NCBI RefSeq assembly: GCF_050717545.1
Contig: NZ_JBOITN010000024.1
Location: 1 to 64,000, forward strand
Direction: 5' to 3'
Length of the DNA stretch: 64,000 nucleotides
From: Clostridium_AD sp050717545
GTDB lineage: Bacteria; Bacillota; Clostridia; Clostridiales; Clostridiaceae
The stretch's first letter is position 1. Each line of letters begins with the position of its first letter. A program made the position numbers and the translations under genes. Positions 8,529 through 17,187 of this stretch are shown piece by piece. The notes under the pieces are model-generated. The model was not told where the DNA came from and ran no database searches. It saw only the letters and a program-made list of their open reading frames with translations.

Positions 8529-9260
8529 ATGATAATTAATTATGCTCATAGGGGTGCTAGTGGCTATTTTCCAGAGAACACAATGCTTTCATTTGAAAAA
8601 GCACTAGAACTTGGGGCGAATGGAATTGAGACTGATGTTCAAATGACTTCAGATGGAGTTCTTGTTCTAATTCATGATGAATATGTTAATAGAACTACCA
8701 ATGGGGTAGGACTTGTAAAAGATTTCACTTATGATGAGTTAAATAATTTGGATGCAGGGTCTTGGTTTGATAAAAAATATAGTAGTGAAAAAATACCTAC
8801 TGCTGAGGAATTAATTATTTTTGCAAAAGAAAACGATATATTATTAAATTTAGAGATTAAAAATGGTGTGATTATATATCCTGGTATTGAGGAAAAACTT
8901 ATAGAAATGTTGCATGAATACAAATATCAGGATAAAGTAATATTATCTAGCTTTAACCATTATTCTATGGTGACTTGTAAAGAGATTTCTAAAGAAATAA
9001 AAACGGGACTTTTATACATGGCTGGCCTTTATCAGCCGGAATTGTATTGCAAACATACTGGAGCAGACGCTTTACACCCTCTTTTTTATTCAATTAATAA
9101 AGAGATTATTGATAACGCTAAAAAAGAAGGAATTTTAGTAAATCCGTTTACTGTAAATGAAGAAATTCATATGAAAAATTTGATTGCGGCTGGAGTTAAT
9201 GGTCTAATTACTAATTATCCAGATAAATTAAAGCGAGTATTAATGGATATTAAAAAATAA
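8529..9260 (+). CDS. ugpQ: Glycerophosphodiester phosphodiesterase
   Basis: 243 residues, a cytoplasmic GDPD-family TIM barrel that splits glycerophosphodiesters to glycerol-3-phosphate and an alcohol. The catalytic signature is intact: AHRGASGYFPENT (His and Arg near residue 7), ETDVQ with its metal-binding Glu and Asp, and IHDEYVNRTT with the second His. Length is normal for bacterial GDPD. There is no signal peptide, so it acts on imported substrate. GGAGGT precedes the ATG. It sits directly upstream of the ugpAEB genes with its own terminator and a matching promoter, which points to a phosphate- or glycerol-phosphate-scavenging block. Confidence 0.93.
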   Translation: MIINYAHRGASGYFPENTMLSFEKALELGANGIETDVQMTSDGVLVLIHDEYVNRTTNGVGLVKDFTYDELNNLDAGSWFDKKYSSEKIPTAEELIIFAKENDILLNLEIKNGVIIYPGIEEKLIEMLHEYKYQDKVILSSFNHYSMVTCKEISKEIKTGLLYMAGLYQPELYCKHTGADALHPLFYSINKEIIDNAKKEGILVNPFTVNEEIHMKNLIAAGVNGLITNYPDKLKRVLMDIKK

Positions 9261-9282
9261 ATATTTATTTCATTTTACACTA

Positions 9283-9320
9283 AGAGTCCTCTTGTTTATC
9301 CAAACAAGAGGGCTTTTTTT
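9283..9320 (+). terminator. Terminator after ugpQ
   Basis: A stem of about 13 bp (AGTCCTCTTGTTT paired with AAACAAGAGGGCT) over an ATCC loop is followed by a T7 run, so ugpQ is a transcription unit separate from ugpAEB. Confidence 0.93.
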
Positions 9321-9327
9321 AATTATT

Positions 9328-9401
9328 TTAGCTCCGTAGGAGATATTTTAACTTAAAGTTAACAGTAGTTACATTTGTCCTTAACACAAATTAAATATAC
9401 T
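9328..9401 (+). promoter_or_regulatory. Pho-box promoter of ugpAEB
   Basis: TTAGCTCC-GT-AGGAGAT (9328-9344) is followed by TTAACT (9348), TTAACA (9359), TACATT (9370) and TTAACA (9381), all in an 11-bp period as in PhoP-binding direct repeats. The last repeat lies 9 bp before a -10 TATACT (9396-9401), the arrangement of a Pho-activated promoter lacking a normal -35. Activation by phosphate starvation is inferred. Confidence 0.75.
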
Positions 9402-9456
9402 AGTAACCGTAGTGAGTTTTTATATTAAATTTAAAAATTCTACGAGGGGGATTATA

Positions 9457-10377
9457 GTGAGTGAAACTATCTTAAAAAAACAAGGGACATCTAAGCTACA
9501 ATCTGAAAATATTAAGACAAGCCTAAGTACAAAATTAGAACCATATTTATTTTTACTACCAAGTCTATTATTGTTTGGTCTGTTTGTTTATTATCCATTT
9601 TTCAAAACTTTATATATGAGTTTGGGACTAACAAATGCTCATGGAAAATTTCAAGAATTTGTTGGACTTCAAAACTACATAGAAATATTATCTTCACAGG
9701 ATTTTATAAACAGTTTAATTGTTACAATGAAATTTGTTATATTTACAACAATCCCATCTTTAATAATAGGACTTTCATTAGCACTTCTTGCTAATAATAA
9801 AGTGAAAGGTCTTAATATATCAAAGGTAATGTTTGCAGTTCCTATAGCAGTATCTTCAGCGTCTGCATCAATTATTTGGGGAATAATCTTTCATCCAAGT
9901 ATTGGTATGCTAAATACTATTTTAAAAACTAATATTGGATGGTTAGTAGATCCAAATTGGGCTCTACTATCTGTATCTTTTGTAACCATTTGGATGAATA
10001 TTGGAGTTAATTTTATATTTATTTTAGCAGGTTTAAAAAATATTCCAAAGGAAATACTCGAAAGCTCATCTATAGATGGAGCAAGTTACTTTAAAAAAAT
10101 ATTTAATGTCATAATTCCCATGATATCACCTACATTATTTTTTATGATTTTTATGGATATTATGAATGCATTTCAATCATTTGGACAAGTAAATATATTA
10201 ACAAGTGGTGGACCTGGAAATTCTACAAATGTGTTGGTGTTTTCTATCTATAGAGAGGCATTTTTTAATGGAAGATTTGATACTGCGTCTGCACAGTCAA
10301 TTATATTATTTATATTTATGTTTATTATAGCAATGCTTCAATTCGGATATGAGAAGAAGGGAGTGCATTATTCATAA
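9457..10377 (+). CDS. ugpA: Glycerol-3-phosphate-type ABC permease
   Basis: 306 residues, a CUT1-family (MalF/UgpA-like) membrane permease with about six helices. The EAA loop that docks the ATPase is visible at ILESSSIDGASYFKKIFNVI. The GTG at 9457 is chosen over the TTG at 9412 because GAGGGGG lies 6 bases before it. The stop overlaps the next start (TAATG). Sugar versus glycerol-3-phosphate specificity is not decided by this protein; the Pho-type promoter and ugpQ next door favour glycerol-3-phosphate or its diesters. Confidence 0.87.
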   Translation: MSETILKKQGTSKLQSENIKTSLSTKLEPYLFLLPSLLLFGLFVYYPFFKTLYMSLGLTNAHGKFQEFVGLQNYIEILSSQDFINSLIVTMKFVIFTTIPSLIIGLSLALLANNKVKGLNISKVMFAVPIAVSSASASIIWGIIFHPSIGMLNTILKTNIGWLVDPNWALLSVSFVTIWMNIGVNFIFILAGLKNIPKEILESSSIDGASYFKKIFNVIIPMISPTLFFMIFMDIMNAFQSFGQVNILTSGGPGNSTNVLVFSIYREAFFNGRFDTASAQSIILFIFMFIIAMLQFGYEKKGVHYS

Positions 10378-11198
10378 TGCTAGATAAAAAAAGTAACATA
10401 ATTTTGCTTATTTCCAATCTGGTCGTTGGATTAATTATAATTTCACCGATTTTATATGCACTGTCAGTTACATTTATGACGCCAGATCGGATGTTCACAA
10501 TGCCTCCGAAGTTATTACCTAAGAGCTTTTATCTTGGGAACTATAAGGCTGTAATTGATACAGTACCTATATTTAGATTTATTATTAATAGCTTTATAGT
10601 ATCTATTGCTGTAACTATTGGTCAAATTATAACATCTAGTCTTAGCGCTTACGCCTTCTCATTTTATGAATTTAAGGGGAAAAAACTTTTATTCATTGTT
10701 ATAATAGCTACGATTCTGATACCAGGGGAAGCTATTATTATTTCAAATTATTTGACTATAGGGTCTTTAAAATTATTGGATACATATGCCGGACTAGTAT
10801 TACCTTATTTAACTTCGGCCATGGGGATTTTTATGATGAGACAATATTTTTTAACGGTTCCTAACGAATTAAGAGAAGCTTCTATATTAGATGGATGTAC
10901 TGGATTCCAGTTTTTAACTCGAATTTTTATGCCTATATCAAGGCCTATAATTGGGTCTTTAGGAATTTATATATTTTTATCAACATGGAACCAATATATG
11001 TGGCCTCTACTTATCACAAGTAAACCAGAAATGAGGACAGTACAAATTGGCATGAGCATGCTTCAATCTGCAGAAACACAATCATTTGGAATGATGCTCG
11101 CAGGAATTATAATAATTATCATTCCAGCTATATTTATATTTATAGTTGGGCAAAAACAGTTAATCGATGGAATGACATCAGGGTCTGTTAAAGGTTAA
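10377..11198 (+). CDS. ugpE: Glycerol-3-phosphate-type ABC permease, second subunit
   Basis: 273 residues, the MalG/UgpE-like partner permease of the CUT1 family, with about six membrane helices and the EAA motif ELREASILDGCTGFQFLTRI near the middle. It starts in the stop codon of the upstream permease, so translation is coupled. The pair would form the heterodimeric channel. No ATPase gene follows; in many Firmicutes a shared MsmX/MsmK-type ATPase serves such transporters, and I infer that here. Confidence 0.87.
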   Translation: MLDKKSNIILLISNLVVGLIIISPILYALSVTFMTPDRMFTMPPKLLPKSFYLGNYKAVIDTVPIFRFIINSFIVSIAVTIGQIITSSLSAYAFSFYEFKGKKLLFIVIIATILIPGEAIIISNYLTIGSLKLLDTYAGLVLPYLTSAMGIFMMRQYFLTVPNELREASILDGCTGFQFLTRIFMPISRPIIGSLGIYIFLSTWNQYMWPLLITSKPEMRTVQIGMSMLQSAETQSFGMMLAGIIIIIIPAIFIFIVGQKQLIDGMTSGSVKG

Positions 11199-11230
11199 AG
11201 AATCATACGTATTTTAAGGGGGAGTTATTA

Positions 11231-12577
11231 ATGAGGAAAAGATTGATTTCAGCAGTACTTGCAATGGTATTAGGAGCTTCAATGATCAGTGGTTGCGGTA
11301 GCACTGCTAAACAAGAAAAGGTTAAAGAAGGGCCAGTTGCAATAACATTTTGGCACGGCATGGGTGGTAACCTAGGGGTCGCACTTGATAAATTAGTAAA
11401 AGATTTTAATGATTCACAAACAGACATTATTGTTACAGCTCAATTCCAAGGAGATTATGATGCTGCACTTAATAAATTAAAAAGTTCACAAGTTAGTAAT
11501 TCTGGCCCAGATGTTATGCAGGCTTATGATATTGGGACTAGATATATGATTGATAGCAAAGCTATAGTTCCAGTACAAGATTTTATTGATAAAGAAAAAT
11601 ATGATATTTCAAGCTTAGAGCCAAACTTGCTTGCTTATTATACAGTAGATAAAAAATTGAACTCTATGCCTTTTAACTCATCAACACCAATACTTTACTA
11701 CAATAAAACTGCCTTTAAAGAAGCGGGATTAGATCCAAATACTCCACCTGAATCTTTAACTGATGTCTACAACATGGCAGAAAAGCTTGTAAAAAAGGAT
11801 GCTTCGGGTAAAGTAACTCAGTATGGATACTCGATGCCTATATACGCTTGGTTATTTGAACAGTTTATGATTAAACAAGGTAAAGATTATGCTAATAATG
11901 GTAATGGAAGAGATGGAGCTGCAACTTCAGTGATGTACGATAAGAATGGCGGTGGACTAACTTTACTAAATCAATGGAAAAAGCTAGTTGATTCTGGAAA
12001 TGTAGGAAACTTTGGAAGGAAGACTGTAGATACTCAGAATGCATTTATGGCCGGAAATACAGCAATGTATTTAGATTCAACAGCATCTCTAAGTGCAGTT
12101 TTAGGTGGAGTAAAGGGTAAGTTTGAAGTGGGAACAGGATTTTTACCTAAAGTTAGTGATTCTGACAAGGGTGGCGTTTCTATAGGTGGAGCTTCCCTTT
12201 GGGTAATGGACAAAGAGGATGAAGTAAAGCAACAGGCTTCTTGGGAATTTTTAAAGTTCATGGTATCTCCAGAGGAACAAGCATATTGGAATGCCAATAC
12301 CGGATATTTCCTAGTTAATAAAAAGGCTTATGATCTTAAAGAAGTTAAAGATAATTTGGTTAAATATCCACAGTTTCAAACAGCTATAGATCAATTACAT
12401 GCATCTAGTCCAGAATCAAGTGGAGCGTTACTTGGCATATTCCCAGAAGCAAGAGCTGCAACTGAAACAAATATTGAATCAATGCTTGCAGGGCAACAGT
12501 CACCACAAGAAGCATTGGACAATGCAGCAAAAACAGTTAATACTGCAATTGATAAATATAATAGAACTAATAAATAA
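11231..12577 (+). CDS. ugpB: Glycerol-3-phosphate-type ABC substrate-binding lipoprotein
   Basis: 448 residues. The signal peptide ends in the lipobox MISGC, with the lipid-bearing cysteine at 22, so it is anchored outside the membrane. The body is a family 1 extracellular solute-binding protein (ITFWHGMGG near the mature start, then two-lobe pattern with NSMPFNSSTPILYYNKTAFKEAG), similar to UgpB. GGGGGAG precedes the ATG 32 bp after ugpE. It is the last gene of the operon, before a terminator. Confidence 0.88.
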   Translation: MRKRLISAVLAMVLGASMISGCGSTAKQEKVKEGPVAITFWHGMGGNLGVALDKLVKDFNDSQTDIIVTAQFQGDYDAALNKLKSSQVSNSGPDVMQAYDIGTRYMIDSKAIVPVQDFIDKEKYDISSLEPNLLAYYTVDKKLNSMPFNSSTPILYYNKTAFKEAGLDPNTPPESLTDVYNMAEKLVKKDASGKVTQYGYSMPIYAWLFEQFMIKQGKDYANNGNGRDGAATSVMYDKNGGGLTLLNQWKKLVDSGNVGNFGRKTVDTQNAFMAGNTAMYLDSTASLSAVLGGVKGKFEVGTGFLPKVSDSDKGGVSIGGASLWVMDKEDEVKQQASWEFLKFMVSPEEQAYWNANTGYFLVNKKAYDLKEVKDNLVKYPQFQTAIDQLHASSPESSGALLGIFPEARAATETNIESMLAGQQSPQEALDNAAKTVNTAIDKYNRTNK

Positions 12578-12648
12578 ATCAATGATTTGGATTATAATAT
12601 AGATTCATACAAGATGTAAATTTTATTAAAAATATAATTAACGACAAA

Positions 12649-12685
12649 GGAAAGCTACTGAATATAAATTTCGGTAGTTTTTCTA
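12649..12685 (+). terminator. Terminator after ugpB
   Basis: AAAGCTACTGAA pairs with TTCGGTAGTTTT (two G-U pairs) over a TATAAA-type loop, followed by a T-rich tail. Confidence 0.82.
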
Positions 12686-12750
12686 GTTAAAATTAAAATA
12701 AATTTGTAAATTGTTATCAAAGCGCATAGAAAAATGGTTAATATTTTATA

Positions 12751-12779
12751 GAATAATAAACATTTTTGTAGAGATAATA
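12751..12779 (+). promoter_or_regulatory. Possible sigma-G promoter of tlp
   Basis: GAATA (12751) and GATAATA (12773) with a 17-bp spacer lie near the forespore sigma-G consensus (GHATR / CATNHTA). The match is 6 of 7 in the -10. The spore function of the gene supports the reading. Confidence 0.45.
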
Positions 12780-12823
12780 ATAATGGATAGTTTATTAAAT
12801 AAAACAAAAGGGGATATGAAATT

Positions 12824-13051
12824 ATGAAAAACAAACGGGACGACAGAAGCGATAATGTAGATAAAATTCAAGAAAATATTTGTAATACTATTGAAAATTT
12901 TAACATTACTGAGGAAACTATTTCAAAAACAGAAAATGAAGAAAGCAAAAAAACACTAGAAGCAAAGAATGATAGAAGAGAACAATCTATTGATGGCATG
13001 AGATCAGAAATTAGAGATGAGGCAATAGATAAGAAAAACGGATATAGATAG
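12824..13051 (+). CDS. tlp: Small acid-soluble spore protein Tlp
   Basis: 75 very hydrophilic residues matching the Tlp family (thioredoxin-like spore protein) in length and pattern: DDRSDNVDKIQ at the start, the central NTIENFNITEE, and the C-terminal AKNDRREQSIDGMRSEIRDEA. Tlp proteins accumulate in the spore core. AAGGGGATATGAAATT precedes the ATG. It is a single-gene unit between the ugp terminator and its own. No cysteine is present, so despite the historical name it has no redox site. Confidence 0.9.
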   Translation: MKNKRDDRSDNVDKIQENICNTIENFNITEETISKTENEESKKTLEAKNDRREQSIDGMRSEIRDEAIDKKNGYR

Positions 13052-13075
13052 AGTAGAAATGGAACCTTAAGATAA

Positions 13076-13127
13076 AACCTGTAGACTAGAGATTTTGAGA
13101 AAATGTTTAGTCTATAGGTTTTTTTTA
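13076..13127 (+). terminator. Terminator after tlp
   Basis: AACCTGTAGACTA pairs with TAGTCTATAGGTT (one G-U pair), followed by T8. The stop codon of the convergent DUF3842 gene lies inside the right arm. Confidence 0.9.
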
Positions 13128-13525
13128 ATATCAGATATAATTTCTTTAATTATATCTTTTATTTGCAGATTCCTTGTACCTGGTATATAGATACCATGTT
13201 TTTGTAGTGGAATTATATATTTAGTACATTCCATATTAAATACTGACATAGCAATAATAGGGGTAATTTCTCCGTTTATACCACCACTGCATATTATCCC
13301 AATTGGGCCAATTATACTATCAACTTTATTTGTTTTACAGAATGATAAAATCGATTTTTCACCAATTATACCTTCATTTGCGCCAGATTTTATCATAGTT
13401 GAGGTGGCAAATTTATTTGTACCAAGTGCAATGATATAAACATCAATGCCAATTTCTTTACGAATTTTTTTTATGATTGTTTGACCAAGACCTGCGCCTT
13501 GTGCATCTATAACAGCAATTTTCAA
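13112..13525 (-). CDS. DUF3842 family protein
   Basis: 137 residues with a Rossmann-like start (MKIAVIDAQGAGLGQTII) and glycine-rich segments (GANEGIIGEKSI, GPIGIICSGGINGEI). These match my recollection of DUF3842, a conserved clostridial family of unknown function. The TTG start is supported by TTGGAGGT 6 bases ahead. No membrane segment or signal peptide. It is a monocistronic unit; the family function is not known to me and none is inferred. Confidence 0.72.
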   Translation of the reverse strand: MKIAVIDAQGAGLGQTIIKKIRKEIGIDVYIIALGTNKFATSTMIKSGANEGIIGEKSILSFCKTNKVDSIIGPIGIICSGGINGEITPIIAMSVFNMECTKYIIPLQKHGIYIPGTRNLQIKDIIKEIISDIKKNL

Positions 13526-13891
13526 AAGTATACCTCCAAAATATATAATTTATAATAAGGTTATTATTATTTCTATATACATATTTATTATACTATAATA
13601 AATATGTATATAGTATTTTTATGTTAAACAAAATAATAACTAGGTAAAATAATATGATTATGGAATTGTAATATAAATCAAACGCTAGAAAATGGAAAGT
13701 TGTTTAATGAAATTTATATATACAATTTACAAATAATATGATATTATGGAATCGTATACTACGAGGGTGTACAATGTATTTTAAAATTAAATATACAAAT
13801 TTTATTAATAACCACGAAGGTTGATTTCTGTAGAACAGTTATCAATTTTTGTGGTTTCATTTTTTTTAATAAATTAATAGGGGGAGTTAAA
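13526..13891 (+). promoter_or_regulatory. Leader/intergenic region before cbiM with terminator-like hairpin
   Basis: The main structure is a 16-bp hairpin at 13810-13856: AACCACGAAGGTTGAT pairs with ATCAATTTTTGTGGTT through three G-U pairs, then TTTCATTTTTTTTAAT. It is an intrinsic terminator placed only 35 bp before the cbiM start, with no gene ahead of it on this strand, so it probably acts as an attenuator. No B12-box or NiCo riboswitch core is recognised upstream of it. Confidence 0.6.
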
Positions 13892-14890
13892 ATGCACATT
13901 CCAGACAATTATTTGAGTCCAGCAACTTGCGCTGTAATGGCAGTAGTTATGGTTCCAATATGGAAAACTAGTGTAAAAAAAGTTAAGAATGAATTAACAA
14001 AAAAAAGAATACCATTAATGGGTGTAGGAGCAGCGTTTTCATTTATGGTTATGATGTTTAATATTCCACTTCCAGGCGGAACTACAGGGCATGCTGTGGG
14101 AGCGACATTGGTAGCTCTTCTTTTGGGGCCGTGGGCAGCTTGCATATCAGTAACCATTGCACTACTGGTGCAGGCAGTTATTTTTGGTGATGGTGGCATA
14201 TTAGCTTTTGGTGCAAATTCTTTTAATATGGCATTTATAGCGCCTTTTATAGGTTATTATACCTATAATTTAATAGCTCAAAGAGTTAAAAGCGATAAAG
14301 GAAGATATGTAGCAATTTTTATTTCGTCATATATAGCAATAAATACTGCTGCATTATTTGCATCCATAGAATTTGGTATTCAGCCTTTATTGTTTAAGGA
14401 TGCTTTAGGCATGCCACTTTATTCTCCATATCCATTGAATATATCAATTCCAGCAATGGTGTTGCCACATTTAGCCGTTGCAGGGGTTTTAGAAGGAATT
14501 ATTACGGCAGGTGTATATGGATTTGTTAAAAAAGTTTCACCAGGAATTATTGTTGATGGTTTAAAATTAAAGATGAAACCTATATATGGATTGCTCATAG
14601 GGATGATATGCATTTCTCCACTTGGACTACTAGCAACAGGGACAGCATGGGGAGAATGGGGAACTGATGAAATTGATTCTGTATTAACTAATGGTAATGC
14701 CTTAGGGTTTATTCCAAAAGGAATGCAAAATGGATTTAATTTTAAGACAATAATACCAGATTATTCAGTTAGCGGAATTTCAGAAATTATGGGTTATATA
14801 TTATCAGCTATAGGTGGAGTTGCTATTATAATAATTCTATTCAAGTTAATTAGCGGCATTAAAAGAAGCCAGCAAAAGAGTGAGTTTTAA
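13892..14890 (+). CDS. cbiM: CbiM-type cobalt/nickel ECF transport protein
   Basis: 332 residues. The N-terminus MHIPDNYLSPATC fits the CbiM/NikM metal-binding start, in which His2 and the amino terminus bind the ion. Residues 1-215 are the CbiM membrane core with PGGTTGHAVGATLVALLLGPW. Residues about 225-330 form a PDGLE/CbiN-like extension (GLLIGMICISPLGLLATGTAWGEWG) as in NikMN fusions. GGGGGAG precedes the ATG. No CbiQ or CbiO gene follows, so the ATPase module is elsewhere or the protein acts alone. Cobalt versus nickel cannot be decided. Confidence 0.85.
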   Translation: MHIPDNYLSPATCAVMAVVMVPIWKTSVKKVKNELTKKRIPLMGVGAAFSFMVMMFNIPLPGGTTGHAVGATLVALLLGPWAACISVTIALLVQAVIFGDGGILAFGANSFNMAFIAPFIGYYTYNLIAQRVKSDKGRYVAIFISSYIAINTAALFASIEFGIQPLLFKDALGMPLYSPYPLNISIPAMVLPHLAVAGVLEGIITAGVYGFVKKVSPGIIVDGLKLKMKPIYGLLIGMICISPLGLLATGTAWGEWGTDEIDSVLTNGNALGFIPKGMQNGFNFKTIIPDYSVSGISEIMGYILSAIGGVAIIIILFKLISGIKRSQQKSEF

Positions 14891-14966
14891 TTATTATTTC
14901 AATACAAGTGGTATAATAACTTAAAGATATAAGTGTAAGATTTATATTATTAAGGGAGTGATTTTT

Positions 14967-15698
14967 TTGATAAAACTTGTATTAATAAGACATGGTGAAA
15001 GCGTTTGGAATAAGGAAAATAGATTTACAGGTTGGACAGATGTAGATTTATCAGAGAATGGCTTAATTGAAGCAAGAAAAGCTGGCGAAATACTTAAGAA
15101 AAATGCTTATATATTTGACTTAGCATATACGTCTGTATTAAAAAGGGCAATTAGAACACTTTGGATTGTATTACATGAGATGGATTTAATGTGGATACCT
15201 GTATATAAGTCATGGAAACTTAATGAAAGACATTATGGCGCATTACAAGGTTTAAATAAGGCGGAAACAGCGCTTAAATATGGAGAAGAACAAGTTTATA
15301 AATGGAGAAGATACGTAGATGTAAGACCACCAGAACTTTTAAAAACTGATGATAGATATCCTGCAACTGAGCTAAAATATAAAGAATTAAGAGATGAGGA
15401 GATCCCTACCACGGAAAATTTAGATGACACTATAAAGAGAGTAATGGTTGAATGGTTTCAATATATAGTACCTCAAATTAAGAAAGGCAAGAAGGTTATA
15501 ATTTCTGCACATGGAAATACATTAAGAGCCTTAGTGAAGCATCTTGATGACATATCAAGTGACAATATCGTAAGCCTTAATATACCTACTGGAATTCCTC
15601 TTGTATATGAGTTAGATGATGATTTAAAACCTATTAGGCATTATTATCTAAGGATGGATGGTGAATTGCCTCAAGATGAAATTTCTAAAAACTTTTAG
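14967..15698 (+). CDS. gpmA: 2,3-bisphosphoglycerate-dependent phosphoglycerate mutase
   Basis: 243 residues of the dPGM family, a cytosolic glycolytic enzyme interconverting 3- and 2-phosphoglycerate. The phosphohistidine motif LIRHGESVWNKENRFTGW is at the N-terminus, LNERHYGALQGLNK carries substrate contacts, and the second active-site His is in ISAHGNTLRALVKHL. The TTG at 14967 is preferred to the GTG at 14958 because that GTG belongs to the ribosome site AAGGGAGTG. It is monocistronic, with a strong terminator 12 bp after the stop. Confidence 0.94.
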   Translation: MIKLVLIRHGESVWNKENRFTGWTDVDLSENGLIEARKAGEILKKNAYIFDLAYTSVLKRAIRTLWIVLHEMDLMWIPVYKSWKLNERHYGALQGLNKAETALKYGEEQVYKWRRYVDVRPPELLKTDDRYPATELKYKELRDEEIPTTENLDDTIKRVMVEWFQYIVPQIKKGKKVIISAHGNTLRALVKHLDDISSDNIVSLNIPTGIPLVYELDDDLKPIRHYYLRMDGELPQDEISKNF

Positions 15699-15710
15699 AC
15701 TCCATTAATT

Positions 15711-15744
15711 AAAAAGGTATAGCAAAATTTTGCTATACCTTTTG
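15711..15744 (+). terminator. Terminator after gpmA
   Basis: An almost perfect palindrome AAAAGGTATAGC/GCTATACCTTTT around AAAATTTT. The core TATAGCAAAATTTTGCTATA recurs at 30081 and, less exactly, at 27169. Confidence 0.93.
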
Positions 15745-15930
15745 TGATGTAAGGCGATTTATAGCTTTTATAAAAATTATCTATTAAATAAATTCATTAT
15801 AATATTTTTTAGTAAAAGTGATGAAATATTGGCTACTTAAGAATGTCTGCGTGTATACTATAAGGAAAAAATAAGAATACTAATAGTTGGTTTCTTAAAT
15901 ATTGTCTAATGTCTTAAAGGAGGAAATGAC

Positions 15931-17028
15931 ATGGAAAGAGGTAATTCAAAATTAGGTTATTTTTTATCTTCATTTATAGGTATATTAGTAGGCGCTGGAT
16001 TAATTTTAGTAATGATTCGATTTACTCCAGTTGTAAAAGGTGCAAGCACGGACCAAAAGATAAGCGCTAAACCTTCAGTAGTGCAGCAATCTACTATTCA
16101 AAAAACAGGTACTTCAACTATAAGTATAGTTGCCAAAAATTTAATGCCAGCTGTAGTAGGTGTAACGTCTACAATCAATCCAACTCGAACTTCAAAAGGG
16201 GAAACAGGGGTTGGTTCTGGAATAATAGTAGATAAAAAAGGGTATATACTTACTAATAATCATGTAGCGAGTAAACAAGCAAATGATATCTCGGTTTCTT
16301 TATTCGATGGAAGAGATTTAAAAGGAAAGGTTGTATGGTTTGATGAAAGTCTAGACTTATCAATTTTGAAAATAACTGGAGAAAACTTAATCGTTGCATC
16401 ACTTGGTGATTCTAAATTACTTACTGTTGGTGATACCGCAATTGCTATCGGAAACCCACTTGGACTTACATTTCAAAGAACAGTTACTTCAGGAATCATA
16501 AGCGCTATAAATAGAACTATTGGTGAAGAAGGCGGATTATTTATGGAGGACTTACTTCAGACTGATGCTTCAATTAATCCTGGGAATAGTGGCGGACCAC
16601 TAATTAATATTAACAGTCAAGTAGTTGGGATTAATACTGCAAAAGTAACGAGTGCTGAAGGGATGGGGTTTGCTATACCTATAAATATAGTAAAACCTAT
16701 CTTAAAGAGCATAGTAGAAAAAGGAACTTTTGTAACTCCTATAGTAGGAATTCAAGGAATAGATAAACAAATGGCAGGTTTTGTCGCAGATATTAAAGTT
16801 GAAAATGGTATATATGTTTATGCAGTTAAAAGTGGAGGTGCCGCTGATCTTCAAGGAATAAAAAAAGGTGATATAATTTTAGCTGTCAGTGGAACTCCTG
16901 TAAATACTATGGTAGAATTCAGAACAATTCTTTATAGTATTGGAGTTGGCAATACTGTAACCCTAAAAGTTAAAGCGAGTGATCAAAAGGAAAGAGATGT
17001 AACTATAAAACTTGTAGGTGAAAAATAA
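15931..17028 (+). CDS. htrA: HtrA/DegP-like serine protease
   Basis: 365 residues: one N-terminal membrane anchor (about 9-31), a trypsin-like domain and one PDZ domain (about 265-360). The catalytic triad is visible as His111 (LTNNHV), Asp142 (DLSIL) and Ser220 (NPGNSGGP). It would act at the outer face of the membrane, degrading or refolding damaged exported proteins. AAAGGAGG precedes the ATG. No adjacent CssRS-like two-component genes; it appears monocistronic. Confidence 0.94.
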   Translation: MERGNSKLGYFLSSFIGILVGAGLILVMIRFTPVVKGASTDQKISAKPSVVQQSTIQKTGTSTISIVAKNLMPAVVGVTSTINPTRTSKGETGVGSGIIVDKKGYILTNNHVASKQANDISVSLFDGRDLKGKVVWFDESLDLSILKITGENLIVASLGDSKLLTVGDTAIAIGNPLGLTFQRTVTSGIISAINRTIGEEGGLFMEDLLQTDASINPGNSGGPLININSQVVGINTAKVTSAEGMGFAIPINIVKPILKSIVEKGTFVTPIVGIQGIDKQMAGFVADIKVENGIYVYAVKSGGAADLQGIKKGDIILAVSGTPVNTMVEFRTILYSIGVGNTVTLKVKASDQKERDVTIKLVGEK

Positions 17029-17187
17029 TAATAACTATTCACTAATAACTATTGACTAACAATAAATATGTGTTATAATTTAGGTAATAAGAGATAACCA
17101 TAAGAACATATTAAATAAAAAATGTTTTTACTTAAAAATAACAATATAAGTTTAAATAAGTTAATATACAAAATGGAGGGATAATAA

